33,611 nucleotides of DNA from a bacterium. GTDB taxonomy: Bacteria > Myxococcota_A > UBA9160 > UBA4427. Within the stretch, counting starts at the first letter, position 1, and the number at the start of each line of letters is the position of its first letter. The notes beneath the pieces are model-generated. The model saw only the letters and a list, made by a program, of their open reading frames with translations, was not told the DNA's origin and searched no databases. Made by a program: the position numbers and the translations under genes. Shown one piece after another: positions 24,879-31,976 of the stretch. Where the stretch lies: NCBI GenBank assembly GCA_030432735.1, contig JAUIMK010000009.1, forward strand, positions 1 through 33,611, in the 5' to 3' direction.

Positions 24879-26084
24879 ATGTTCAAGGGGTGGTGGGTCG
24901 TCGCGACGCATTTCGTCGTGCTCTTCTTCACGGTGGGCTTCTACCAGTACGGTCTGCCGCTCCTCGTCCCGCACGTGATCGAGCACTTCGAGACCGACGC
25001 CGCGACGATCAACGGGCTCTTCACCGTACACGTCGCCCTCGGCCTCGTCGTCGCTCCGATCGCGGGTCCCCTCGTCGATCGCTGGAGCGCGCGCGGGTTG
25101 CTCTTGATCGGCGTGCTCGTCTTCGCCGCCGGCGTCGCGGTCCTCGCCGTCGCCCCGAACGTCTGGATCTTCGTGCTGGGCGGTGGTCTGGGTCTCGGCA
25201 TCTCGGGCTCGCTCTGCGGTCCGATGACCGGGTCGGCGGTGATCTCGCGCTTCTTCACGGCGACGCGGGGTCGCGCCCTCGGAATCACGTCGATCGGGAC
25301 GTCCGTGGGCGGCTTCGCGGTGCCCGGTCTGATCGCCGTCGGCGTCGCCTCGATCGGCTGGCAGAACACCGTGCTCGCCGTCGCCGCCGTCACGGCCTTC
25401 TTCGTGGCCCCCCTCGTCGCGCTGCGCTTCTGGAACACGCCGGAGGCGGCCGGCGTGGAGATGGAGCCCGCGCCGGAGGGCGCGAGCGCGCCGGGCGACG
25501 ACCACGCGGCGATGACGACCCGCGAGATCCTCGGCCGGCTGCCGTTCTGGCTCTTCAGCGTCTCCCTCGCTCTCTTCATCGCGGTCTACACGTCGACCGT
25601 CTTCAACCTGGGCCTCCACTTCGCGGACCGTGGCCTCGGATCCGGCCAGGCGTCGACGCTGATGCAGCTCGTCGCGGTCGGGGGCATCGCGGGGAAGCTC
25701 GGCTTCGGCGCGCTCGCCGATCGGGTCCCGCTCAAGCTGGCGTTCATCGCGGCGATCGGCGTGACCGCCGCGGCGCTCGGCCTGCTGCTGGCGGAGCCGG
25801 GCTATCCCGCTCTGCTCGCGACGATGCTCTTGATGGGCGTCGCGACCGGCGGGCTGCTGCCGGTCTGGAACGCGCTCGTCCCGAGGCTCTTCGGGGTCGC
25901 GAACTTCGGACGGACGATGGGGCTGATGGGGCCCGTGATCTCGCTGACCACGATGTCGGTCTATCCGCTGGTGGGCGCGGTTCGGGATGCGACCGGGAGC
26001 TATTCGGCGGTCTTCCAGGGCGATCTCGTCGCCCTCGCGCTCGCCGTCGCGGTCGTGGTCCCGCTCCGGGAAGGGCGCGGCTAG
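24879..26084 (+). CDS. MFS transporter, monocarboxylate/OFA-like
   Basis: A 401-residue inner-membrane protein from ATG 24879 after GGGAGGGG. The pattern of hydrophobic segments fits twelve helices in two halves split by a loop near residues 195-215 (MEPAPEGASAPGDDHAAMTT). The MFS motif between TM2 and TM3 appears as GPLVDRWSARGLLLIG, and its counterpart in the second half is GALADRVPLKLAFI. The N-terminal MFKGWWVVATHFVVLFFTVGFYQYGLPLL is characteristic of the oxalate/formate and monocarboxylate porter branch, so a carboxylate substrate is likely. The next gene in the same direction, an amidohydrolase, begins 87 bp later, and a shared catabolic role is plausible. Confidence 0.93.
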   Translation: MFKGWWVVATHFVVLFFTVGFYQYGLPLLVPHVIEHFETDAATINGLFTVHVALGLVVAPIAGPLVDRWSARGLLLIGVLVFAAGVAVLAVAPNVWIFVLGGGLGLGISGSLCGPMTGSAVISRFFTATRGRALGITSIGTSVGGFAVPGLIAVGVASIGWQNTVLAVAAVTAFFVAPLVALRFWNTPEAAGVEMEPAPEGASAPGDDHAAMTTREILGRLPFWLFSVSLALFIAVYTSTVFNLGLHFADRGLGSGQASTLMQLVAVGGIAGKLGFGALADRVPLKLAFIAAIGVTAAALGLLLAEPGYPALLATMLLMGVATGGLLPVWNALVPRLFGVANFGRTMGLMGPVISLTTMSVYPLVGAVRDATGSYSAVFQGDLVALALAVAVVVPLREGRG

Positions 26085-26171
26085 CGCCTCGGGAAGGCGG
26101 GGCCTTCGTTCGATCGCCCCGTCCACGGACGGTATGCTCGCGAACGGTCGAACGAACCCAGGAGTCCAGGC

Positions 26172-27833
26172 ATGTCCCACGACCTCGTGATCCGGAACGG
26201 ACAGCTGATCGACGGAACCGGCGCGCCGAGCGTGCGCGGCGATCTCGCGATCGACGGCGACACGATCACCGCCGTGGGCGAGGTCGCGGGCGAGGGCCGG
26301 CGCGAGATCGACGCGGCCGGCCTGGCGGTGACCCCGGGCTTCGTGGACATCCATACCCATCTCGACGCGCAGATCGGTTGGGATCCCTACCTGACGCCGA
26401 TCAGCTGGCACGGCGTGACGACCGCGCTCCTCGGCAACTGCGGCGTGACCTTCGCGCCGGTCCGGCCGAACGATGCCGACACGCTCGCCAACATGATGGA
26501 GACGGTCGAGGACATCCCGGCGAGCGCGATCCTCGGCGGTCTGCCCTGGAACTGGGAAGGCTATGGCGGCTATCTCGACGCGCTGGAGTCCGTCGATCCC
26601 GCCATCAACGTCGCGGGCCTCGTCGGCCACTGCGCCGTGCGCTTCTACGTGATGGGGGAGCGGGCCGTCGACGAGCATCCGACCGAAGCGGAGCTCGCCC
26701 GGATGGGCGAGGTCGTCGCGGAGTCGATCGAGGGCGGCGCCGTCGGCTTCTCGACCTCGCGCATCATCGGCCACCGCCTGCCCGACGGTCGCGACGTCCC
26801 GGGAACCCACGCCGCCCACGAGGAGCTGGTGGCGATCGCTCGGGCCGTGAAGGGCGCCGGCGGCGGCTTGATGCAGAACGTCCTGAATCTCGCCGGCGAC
26901 TTCGAGGGCGAACTCGAGCTGATCCGCAAGCAGGCGGAGACGACCGGCGACCGCGTCCTCTTCTCGATCACCGCGGGCCACTCCGATGCCTCCGGCCGAC
27001 TCTTCACCGACCGGATCGCGAAGCTGCGGGAGGACGGACTCGACGTGAACGGCATCGCGATTCCGCGGGGCTCCGGGTTCGTGTCGGGACTCGCGGCGAC
27101 GATGCCCTGGGGCCATGGCGCGTGGAAGACGCTCGCTGCCCGGGACTTCGAGGGGCGCCTCGAGGCGATCCGCGATCCCGCGACCGCCCTGCGGCTCGTG
27201 GCCGATGCCCGGGAGGACCGCGGCTTCTTCGCGAAGGTCCCGACCTACTGGCTCGGCGACGGCGACGCGCCCGACTATCTCTTCGACGAGGAGAGCGACC
27301 TCGCGTCGATGGCGAAGCGGGCGGGCGAGGAGCCGGCGGAGACCTGGCTCCGCCTGTCGAGTGAGAGCGACGGTCGGGCGCTCTTCTGCATGCGCCTGTT
27401 CAACCCGAACATGCGCGCCGTGGCCGACCTGATCTCCCTGGGCGACGTGCTGCCGGGGCTCAGCGACGCCGGCGCGCACGTGGGGCAGGTGATGGATGCC
27501 GGCTGGTGCTCGTTCGTCCTGTCCCACTGGGTGCGCGAGGAAGGGCTCTTCACCGCGGAGGAGGCGGTGCGCCGGATGACGTCGGCACCAGCGCGGATCC
27601 TCGGCGCGCACGACCGCGGCGTGCTGATCGCCGGCAAGAAGGCCGACGTGAACGTGATCGACCTCGGTCGCGTGAGCGAGCGGATGCCGGAGTTCGTGAA
27701 CGACTTGCCGGGCGGGGCCGGTCGCTTCGTCCAGCGGGCGCGCGGCTTCCGAGCGACGATCTGCAACGGCGTGCCGATCCTCGAGAACGACGAACATCTC
27801 GGCGCGCGGGGCGGCCGCGTGCTGCGTTCCTGA
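26172..27833 (+). CDS. Amidohydrolase, D-aminoacylase family (second paralogue)
   Basis: A 553-residue protein from ATG 26172, seven bases after AGGAG. It parallels the protein encoded at 7746 throughout: VTPGFVDIHTHLDAQ (metal His 61 and 63), GNCGVTFAP (Cys90 as candidate zinc ligand), VEDIPASA, YVMGERAVDE, and LSDAGAHVGQVMDAG in place of LGDGGAHCGAICDAS. The C-terminal barrel-sandwich closure is VLIAGKKADVNVIDL. Divergence between the two copies is considerable, so they are likely distinct in substrate. The family hydrolyses N-acyl-D-amino acids or related amides; here the neighbours are an MFS carboxylate transporter upstream and a P450 downstream. Confidence 0.9.
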   Translation: MSHDLVIRNGQLIDGTGAPSVRGDLAIDGDTITAVGEVAGEGRREIDAAGLAVTPGFVDIHTHLDAQIGWDPYLTPISWHGVTTALLGNCGVTFAPVRPNDADTLANMMETVEDIPASAILGGLPWNWEGYGGYLDALESVDPAINVAGLVGHCAVRFYVMGERAVDEHPTEAELARMGEVVAESIEGGAVGFSTSRIIGHRLPDGRDVPGTHAAHEELVAIARAVKGAGGGLMQNVLNLAGDFEGELELIRKQAETTGDRVLFSITAGHSDASGRLFTDRIAKLREDGLDVNGIAIPRGSGFVSGLAATMPWGHGAWKTLAARDFEGRLEAIRDPATALRLVADAREDRGFFAKVPTYWLGDGDAPDYLFDEESDLASMAKRAGEEPAETWLRLSSESDGRALFCMRLFNPNMRAVADLISLGDVLPGLSDAGAHVGQVMDAGWCSFVLSHWVREEGLFTAEEAVRRMTSAPARILGAHDRGVLIAGKKADVNVIDLGRVSERMPEFVNDLPGGAGRFVQRARGFRATICNGVPILENDEHLGARGGRVLRS

Positions 27834-27857
27834 GAACGGGCCGACGAGATCGGAGGC

Positions 27858-27876
27858 GGCCGCCGGAGAGGCGGCC
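27858..27876 (+). promoter_or_regulatory. Intercistronic hairpin between amidohydrolase and P450 genes
   Basis: GGCCGCC, loop GGAGA, GGCGGCC: seven perfect G-C pairs in the 67-bp gap. There is no T-run, so a segmental-stability or attenuating hairpin is as likely as a terminator. Confidence 0.4.
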
Positions 27877-27912
27877 CCGCCACGATCCGCAACGAACGAG
27901 GTGAGTGAGGAG

Positions 27913-29154
27913 ATGAGCGTGGACGAGCGGCGCGATCCGCCGGCGATCGACGAGGAATTCGCATTCGATCCGACCGACCCGGCGCAGGCGAAGGACTTCG
28001 CGCGGATGGCTCGTATCCGGAGCGAGCGGCCCATCTGTCGGCCAGCGGCGAACCTCGTCCTCACGACGCGGTACGAAGACACGGCGAAGGGCTTCCGGGA
28101 CGCGAAGCGCTATTCGAGCGTGGGCGACATGCGCGCGCCGGGCGTGGTCGTTCCCGAAGAAGAGAGCTTCCTGGGGGAGCTCGATGCACCGCTCCATCCG
28201 AAGATCCGACGCATCCTGTTGAAGGGCTTCACGCGGCGGGGCGCGGTCGAGGCGGAGTCCTGGACGCGGGCGGAGGTGAAGCGGCGGCTGGATGCGATCC
28301 TCGCGCGAGGGGAGGGAGACCTGATGGCGGACCTCGGCGTGCCGCTCCCGGGTTCGGTCTCCGCGCACGTGCTCGGGATTCCCGACGCGCTCCACGACGA
28401 CGTGATGGGATGGTGCAACGACCTGCTCCACAGCAGCTGGCCCACGACCGGCGAGACCGAGAACGGGCAGGGGATCGAGGCGTGCTTCCCGGAGCTCGCG
28501 GGTTGTCTCGACCGCCTGATTCGAGAGCGCGCGGAGCAGGGCGGGGATGCACCGGACGACCTGCTCTCCCTGATGGTCCGTGCGAAAGCCGACGACGGTT
28601 GGTCGATCGGGGCGCATCACACGCGGACCCTCGTCGTCAACATCCTCGCCGGCTCGCTCTCCGCCAGCTACATGCTCGGGAACCTGCTCCATCGACTGCT
28701 GACCGACGAAGGATTCGGGGCGGTGCTCCGTGAAGACGCGGGCTTGATTCCGAAGGCGGTCGAGGAGTCGCTTCGGCTCGAGGCGCCGGTGACCTTCCTC
28801 ATGCGGACCGCACGGGAGGATGGCGAGCTGGGCGGAGTCCCGATCCGGGCGGGCGAGCACATCATGCTGCACATCGGTGCCGCGAATCGCGATCCCGACG
28901 TCTACCCCGATCCGGAGTCGTTCCGGCTCGATCGCGAGGATCCGCCGGAGCACCTCTCCTTCGGCCTCGGCCCGCACATCTGTCTCGGCAACCATCTGAC
29001 GCGCATGGTCGGTCGGGTCGTCCTCGAGGCGTTCCTCGAAGCGACTGCCGAGACGAACGTGTCGCTCGTCCCGGGATTCGAGTGGGAGTGCGTGAACCAC
29101 CTCCAGGAATACGGTCCCGAGCGGCTCGACGTCGTCGTCGGTCCGGCGCGCTAG
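27913..29154 (+). CDS. Cytochrome P450 with atypical I-helix
   Basis: A soluble bacterial P450 of 413 residues from ATG 27913. GTG 27901 lengthens it by four residues. GTG 27919, six bases after GAGGAG, may be the true start. The haem-binding loop is SFGLGPHICLGNHL (Cys near residue 355), the ExxR motif is EESLR near 288, and PxxF is YPDPESFRLDR. The I-helix, normally AGxE/D-T-T, reads LAGSLSASYMLGN: the acid is Leu and the Thr is Ser. That pair normally delivers protons for O2 activation, so the chemistry may be altered. The substrate is unknown. Redox partners are not encoded nearby; the Rieske ferredoxin at 7369 is not a P450-type donor. The stop overlaps the stop of the convergent SDR gene. 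Confidence 0.94.
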   Translation: MSVDERRDPPAIDEEFAFDPTDPAQAKDFARMARIRSERPICRPAANLVLTTRYEDTAKGFRDAKRYSSVGDMRAPGVVVPEEESFLGELDAPLHPKIRRILLKGFTRRGAVEAESWTRAEVKRRLDAILARGEGDLMADLGVPLPGSVSAHVLGIPDALHDDVMGWCNDLLHSSWPTTGETENGQGIEACFPELAGCLDRLIRERAEQGGDAPDDLLSLMVRAKADDGWSIGAHHTRTLVVNILAGSLSASYMLGNLLHRLLTDEGFGAVLREDAGLIPKAVEESLRLEAPVTFLMRTAREDGELGGVPIRAGEHIMLHIGAANRDPDVYPDPESFRLDREDPPEHLSFGLGPHICLGNHLTRMVGRVVLEAFLEATAETNVSLVPGFEWECVNHLQEYGPERLDVVVGPAR

Positions 29155-29921
29155 ACGGCGGGGCAGCTTCCGCCGTCGACCATCAACGTGTGTCCCGTGA
29201 CGTAGCGCGCGTCGTCGGAGAGCAGGAAGCGCGCCGCGCGACCGATGTCCTCGGTCGAATCACCGAGCCGCCGCAGCGGATTCCGTCGCAGGACGCGATC
29301 GGCCATGGCCGGATCCATTACGAAGGCGCGCTCCATCGCGGGGGTCGAGGCGAGCGGCGCGATCGAGTTGACGCGCACGCCGTCGCGACCCCATTCCCGC
29401 GCGAGCGCCCGGGCGAAGCCGCGCTGTGCCCCCTTCACGCCCGCATAGGGGGAGAGCTTCGCCTTGCCCTCGAAGCCCGCTTCCGACGTCATCAACAGCA
29501 GCGAGCCCTGGCTCGCCTTCAGCGCCTCGAAGCTCGCCCGCGCGAGGCTGTGGAGGGCGCGTAGCGCGACGTTCACGTGGTCCTGGAAGTCCGCGAGGGA
29601 GACCTCCGCGAGGGAGACCGGGACGGGCGAGAGGCCGCTCGTCGCATTGTGCACGATCCCGTCGAGGCGCTCGTCGGCCTCGAGGACCGTCGCGATCGCA
29701 CCGGCCGCGGAATCCGCGTCCCCGACGTCGCAGGCCACGAAGCGACCGCGACCGCCTCGCCGGTCGACCTCCGCCGCGACCTCGCGCCCCTCCTTCTCGC
29801 GCCGGGCCGCGATCCACACCTGCCAGCCCGCATCGGCGCAGGCGAGGGCGATCCCGCGGCCGACGCCGCCGGTCGCTCCCGTGATGACGACCGTCTTCGT
29901 CGTTCCGTCGAGCGGGGTCAT
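29151..29921 (-). CDS. SDR-family oxidoreductase (classical)
   Basis: A 256-residue protein from ATG 29921, overlapping the stop of the upstream gene (ATGA). The cofactor motif TGATGGVG is at residues 14-21 with AARR at 38-41, suggesting NADPH. The catalytic set is S146 (LLMTSEAG) and Y159-x3-K163 (PYAGVKGA). The usual NNAG reads HNATSG at 91. The C-terminus YVTGHTLMVDGG is canonical. The frame continues far upstream as Arg-rich shadow sequence, which is discarded. It is coupled to a degenerate SDR-like gene and converges on the P450 with overlapping stops. A ketone or alcohol oxidoreductase acting near the P450 product is plausible. Confidence 0.92.
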   Translation of the reverse strand: MTPLDGTTKTVVITGATGGVGRGIALACADAGWQVWIAARREKEGREVAAEVDRRGGRGRFVACDVGDADSAAGAIATVLEADERLDGIVHNATSGLSPVPVSLAEVSLADFQDHVNVALRALHSLARASFEALKASQGSLLLMTSEAGFEGKAKLSPYAGVKGAQRGFARALAREWGRDGVRVNSIAPLASTPAMERAFVMDPAMADRVLRRNPLRRLGDSTEDIGRAARFLLSDDARYVTGHTLMVDGGSCPAV

Positions 29922-30544
29922 AGCGAGCGTCCTCCGTCGGCCGAGAGGACCCGTCCGGTCAGACCGCCCGCGTCCTTCGAGAGAAAGTTCCGGACGGCAC
30001 CGGCCACGTGGGTGTCGATCGTGCCCGGGAAGCCTGCGAGGGGCGGGGCGGGCGCGATCGGGTCCGGGTCGGTCAGGCCGATCGGTGTCGTGACGAGATT
30101 CGCCCGCACGCCCCGAGGCCCCTCCGACGCCGCGACCGAGCGCACGAGGGCGAGCACCCCGTCGGCGATGGCGAGCTCGGGGGTTCGCCCGGGCGAGTCG
30201 AGCGCGGCGGGCGCCTGGCAGACCGCGACGATCGCACCGCCGTCGGAGCAGCGGCGCCCGGCGGCGCCGAGCGCGAAGTTCCAGAGCAGGAAGGGCGCTT
30301 CGAAGCGCCGGACCCATTCGTCCGGGTCGAGCTCCACGAGATCCTCGGGCGGGACGTGCGCCTGCCATCCCGCGACGACGACCCGGTCCCGGGACGGCTC
30401 CGACAGCACGTCGTCGCGCCACGCTTCGAACGTCGTCGGCCGGTCGACGTCCGGCAGCGGCGCGAAGTCGGCATCGAGGGCCTTCGCGAGCTGTCGGGTC
30501 TCGTCGGCCTCGCTGGCCAGAAGGAGAGGACGGGTGTCGGGCAC
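29918..30544 (-). CDS. Degenerate SDR-like protein
   Basis: A 208-residue protein from ATG 30544. Its C-terminus, LTGRVLSADGGRSL, and the RGVRANLVTTPIGL segment match classical SDRs (compare GxRVNxIxPG and xxTGxxxxVDGG). However, no TGxxxGxG cofactor motif exists at the N-terminus (PLLLASEADETRQLAKALD) and no YxxxK is seen, so it should not bind NAD(P)H normally or catalyse. FEAPFLLWNFALGAAGRR corresponds to the helix after the central strands. It is translationally coupled to the canonical SDR downstream, so a role as a non-catalytic partner in a heteromer is likely but unproven. The alternative is decay; the intact frame and the coupling argue for function. Confidence 0.8.
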   Translation of the reverse strand: MPDTRPLLLASEADETRQLAKALDADFAPLPDVDRPTTFEAWRDDVLSEPSRDRVVVAGWQAHVPPEDLVELDPDEWVRRFEAPFLLWNFALGAAGRRCSDGGAIVAVCQAPAALDSPGRTPELAIADGVLALVRSVAASEGPRGVRANLVTTPIGLTDPDPIAPAPPLAGFPGTIDTHVAGAVRNFLSKDAGGLTGRVLSADGGRSL

Positions 30545-30577
30545 GGGAGCGCTCCTCGATCGATCGTCGCCAGGCGA

Positions 30578-30607
30578 TTGACGTGGCGTCGTCCCGCGAA
30601 CGATACT
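30578..30607 (+). promoter_or_regulatory. Sigma-70-type promoter for the SDR/KSI-like pair
   Basis: TTGACG at 30578-30583 and GATACT at 30602-30607 with 18 bases between. It lies in the 116-bp gap between divergent genes and points at the SDR start at 30661. Confidence 0.5.
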
Positions 30608-30660
30608 GCTTCCTCGGCGCTTGTTCCCACCTTCGGGAGCGGCGCTACGGGGAGGCGCGT

Positions 30661-31503
30661 GTGTCCGGATCGGAACCCACCAGGACGCTCGAGAACCGTG
30701 TCGCGATCGTGACCGGCGGCGCCTCCGGCATCGGACGGGCGACGTGCGAGGCCCTCGCGAGTGCCGGTGCGTCCGTCGTCGTCGCCGATCTCCACGGCGA
30801 CGGCGCGGAGGGATTGGCCGATGCGCTCTGCCAGCGTGGGCACGCGGCGATCGGCGTCGAGGCGGACGTCGGCGACGAGCGCTCGGTCGTGGCGATGATC
30901 GAGGCGGCGGTCTCGCGTTTCGGTGGACTCGACATCCTGCACAACAACGCGGCCGATTCGGACCCCGCGCTCATGAGCCGCGACCTCGGAGTCGCGGAGA
31001 TGGATGCGGAAGTCTGGGACCGGACGATGCGCGTGAATCTGCGGGGCCCGATGCTCGGCTGCAAGCACGCGATTCCGCACATGATCGCGCGGGGCGGCGG
31101 CGCGATCGTGAACACGTCCTCGGCGTCGGGACTGACCGGCGACTTCTCGCGTTCCGCCTACGCGGCCTCGAAGGCCGGTCTCGGCTCGCTCACCGCCTCC
31201 GTCGCGGCGCAGTACGGCAAGCAGGGCGTTCGGGCGAACGCGATCGCACCGGGCGTGATCGCGACCCCCGCACTCGAGGCCAACGTGCCCGCCGACCAGG
31301 TCGCGGTCTATGCCGAGAACACCCTCACCGCGCGGCTCGGGCGGCCGGAGGACATCGCGGCGGCGGTCGTCTTCCTCGCGTCCGATGCGGCGGCATTCAT
31401 CACGGGTCAGGTCCTCTCCGTCGACGGCGGACTCCTCGCCCACCACCCGGCGATGGCCGAGATCCGCAAGCGGGTCGGTCTCGCACAGGAGGATTCCGCA
31501 TGA
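30661..31503 (+). CDS. SDR-family oxidoreductase
   Basis: A 280-residue classical SDR. GTG 30661 is preferred, five bases after GGAGG (30651-30655). An upstream ATG at 30583 would overlap the promoter and add an unfamily-like segment. Motifs are TGGASGIG at 18-25, D43 in VVADLHG (NAD preference), NNAA at 95-98, serine of NTSSASG near 153 and Y167-x3-K171 (AYAASKAG), ending in ITGQVLSVDGG. The C-terminal extension AHHPAMAEIRKRVG is found in the hydroxysteroid/cyclic-alcohol dehydrogenase-like branch. It overlaps the next gene (ATGA), which encodes a ketosteroid-isomerase-fold protein. The pairing hints at steroid-like or other cyclic ketone substrates, but this is inference. Confidence 0.93.
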   Translation: MSGSEPTRTLENRVAIVTGGASGIGRATCEALASAGASVVVADLHGDGAEGLADALCQRGHAAIGVEADVGDERSVVAMIEAAVSRFGGLDILHNNAADSDPALMSRDLGVAEMDAEVWDRTMRVNLRGPMLGCKHAIPHMIARGGGAIVNTSSASGLTGDFSRSAYAASKAGLGSLTASVAAQYGKQGVRANAIAPGVIATPALEANVPADQVAVYAENTLTARLGRPEDIAAAVVFLASDAAAFITGQVLSVDGGLLAHHPAMAEIRKRVGLAQEDSA

Positions 31504-31868
31504 GCAAGGCCACTTTCGACGCCCTCTTCGAGAAGTACACGAAGGCCGTGACGGCGACCGACATCGACACGATCGTCTCCATCTACGCCCCCGAGGCGAA
31601 GATCCAGATCCCCGTCGGCGGTCCGGTCCACGACGGCATCGACGCGATCAACACCTTCTACCGGGAGAACGAGCTCGCCGAATCCCTCGCGATCGCGGGG
31701 CCTGCCTGCGTGGCGGGGAACGAGGCGGCGATTCCCCTGCGCGCCGTCGTCGTGCAGGACGGCCGCCGCCTCGAGCTCGACGTCATCGACGTCGCCGAGA
31801 TCGACGACCGGGGGCGCGTGCTCAGCATGCGCGCCTTCTTCGACCTCGAAGGCGCCCGCGAGCTCTAG
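31500..31868 (+). CDS. Ketosteroid isomerase-like (SnoaL/NTF2-fold) protein lacking the catalytic base
   Basis: A 122-residue protein with the whole-length pattern of bacterial delta5-3-ketosteroid isomerase: FEKYTKAVTATDIDTIVSIYAPEA, IPVGGPVHDGIDAINTFYRE, and DVIDVAEIDDRGRVLSMRAFF. By alignment to the Comamonas enzyme, the oxyanion-hole pair is kept as Y13 (Tyr14) and D97 (Asp99). The base Asp38, which shuttles the proton in the DPVG motif, is Ile37 here (IQIPVGG). Classical isomerase activity should therefore be lost or very weak. It may bind a steroid-like ligand, act as a hydratase or epoxide-type enzyme using other residues, or assist the SDR that it overlaps by four bases. The codons are clear in the sequence, so the change is not an alignment slip. 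Confidence 0.9.
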   Translation: MSKATFDALFEKYTKAVTATDIDTIVSIYAPEAKIQIPVGGPVHDGIDAINTFYRENELAESLAIAGPACVAGNEAAIPLRAVVVQDGRRLELDVIDVAEIDDRGRVLSMRAFFDLEGAREL

Positions 31869-31880
31869 CGCGTCACCCGA

Positions 31881-31939
31881 TCCGATCGGCGTCGCCCAAC
31901 CCTCGAGCACGCCGCCGGCTCCGATCAGCGTCGCCGAAC
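31881..31939. repeat. Imperfect direct repeat, two copies of 20 bp
   Basis: TCCGATCGGCGTCGCCCAAC at 31881-31900 and TCCGATCAGCGTCGCCGAAC at 31920-31939 differ at two positions; the period is 39 bp. They lie in the gap between convergent genes. Confidence 0.6.
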
Positions 31940-31944
31940 GTCTC

Positions 31945-31965
31945 GGCGCCACGAAGGCGCCTTCG
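31945..31965. terminator. Probable bidirectional terminator hairpin
   Basis: GGCGCC, loop ACGAA, GGCGCC, overlapping the perfect 14-bp palindrome CGAAGGCGCCTTCG at 31952-31965. It sits between the convergent KSI-like and SDR genes. No T-run is seen. Confidence 0.4.
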
Positions 31966-31976
31966 GGCCCCCTCAC

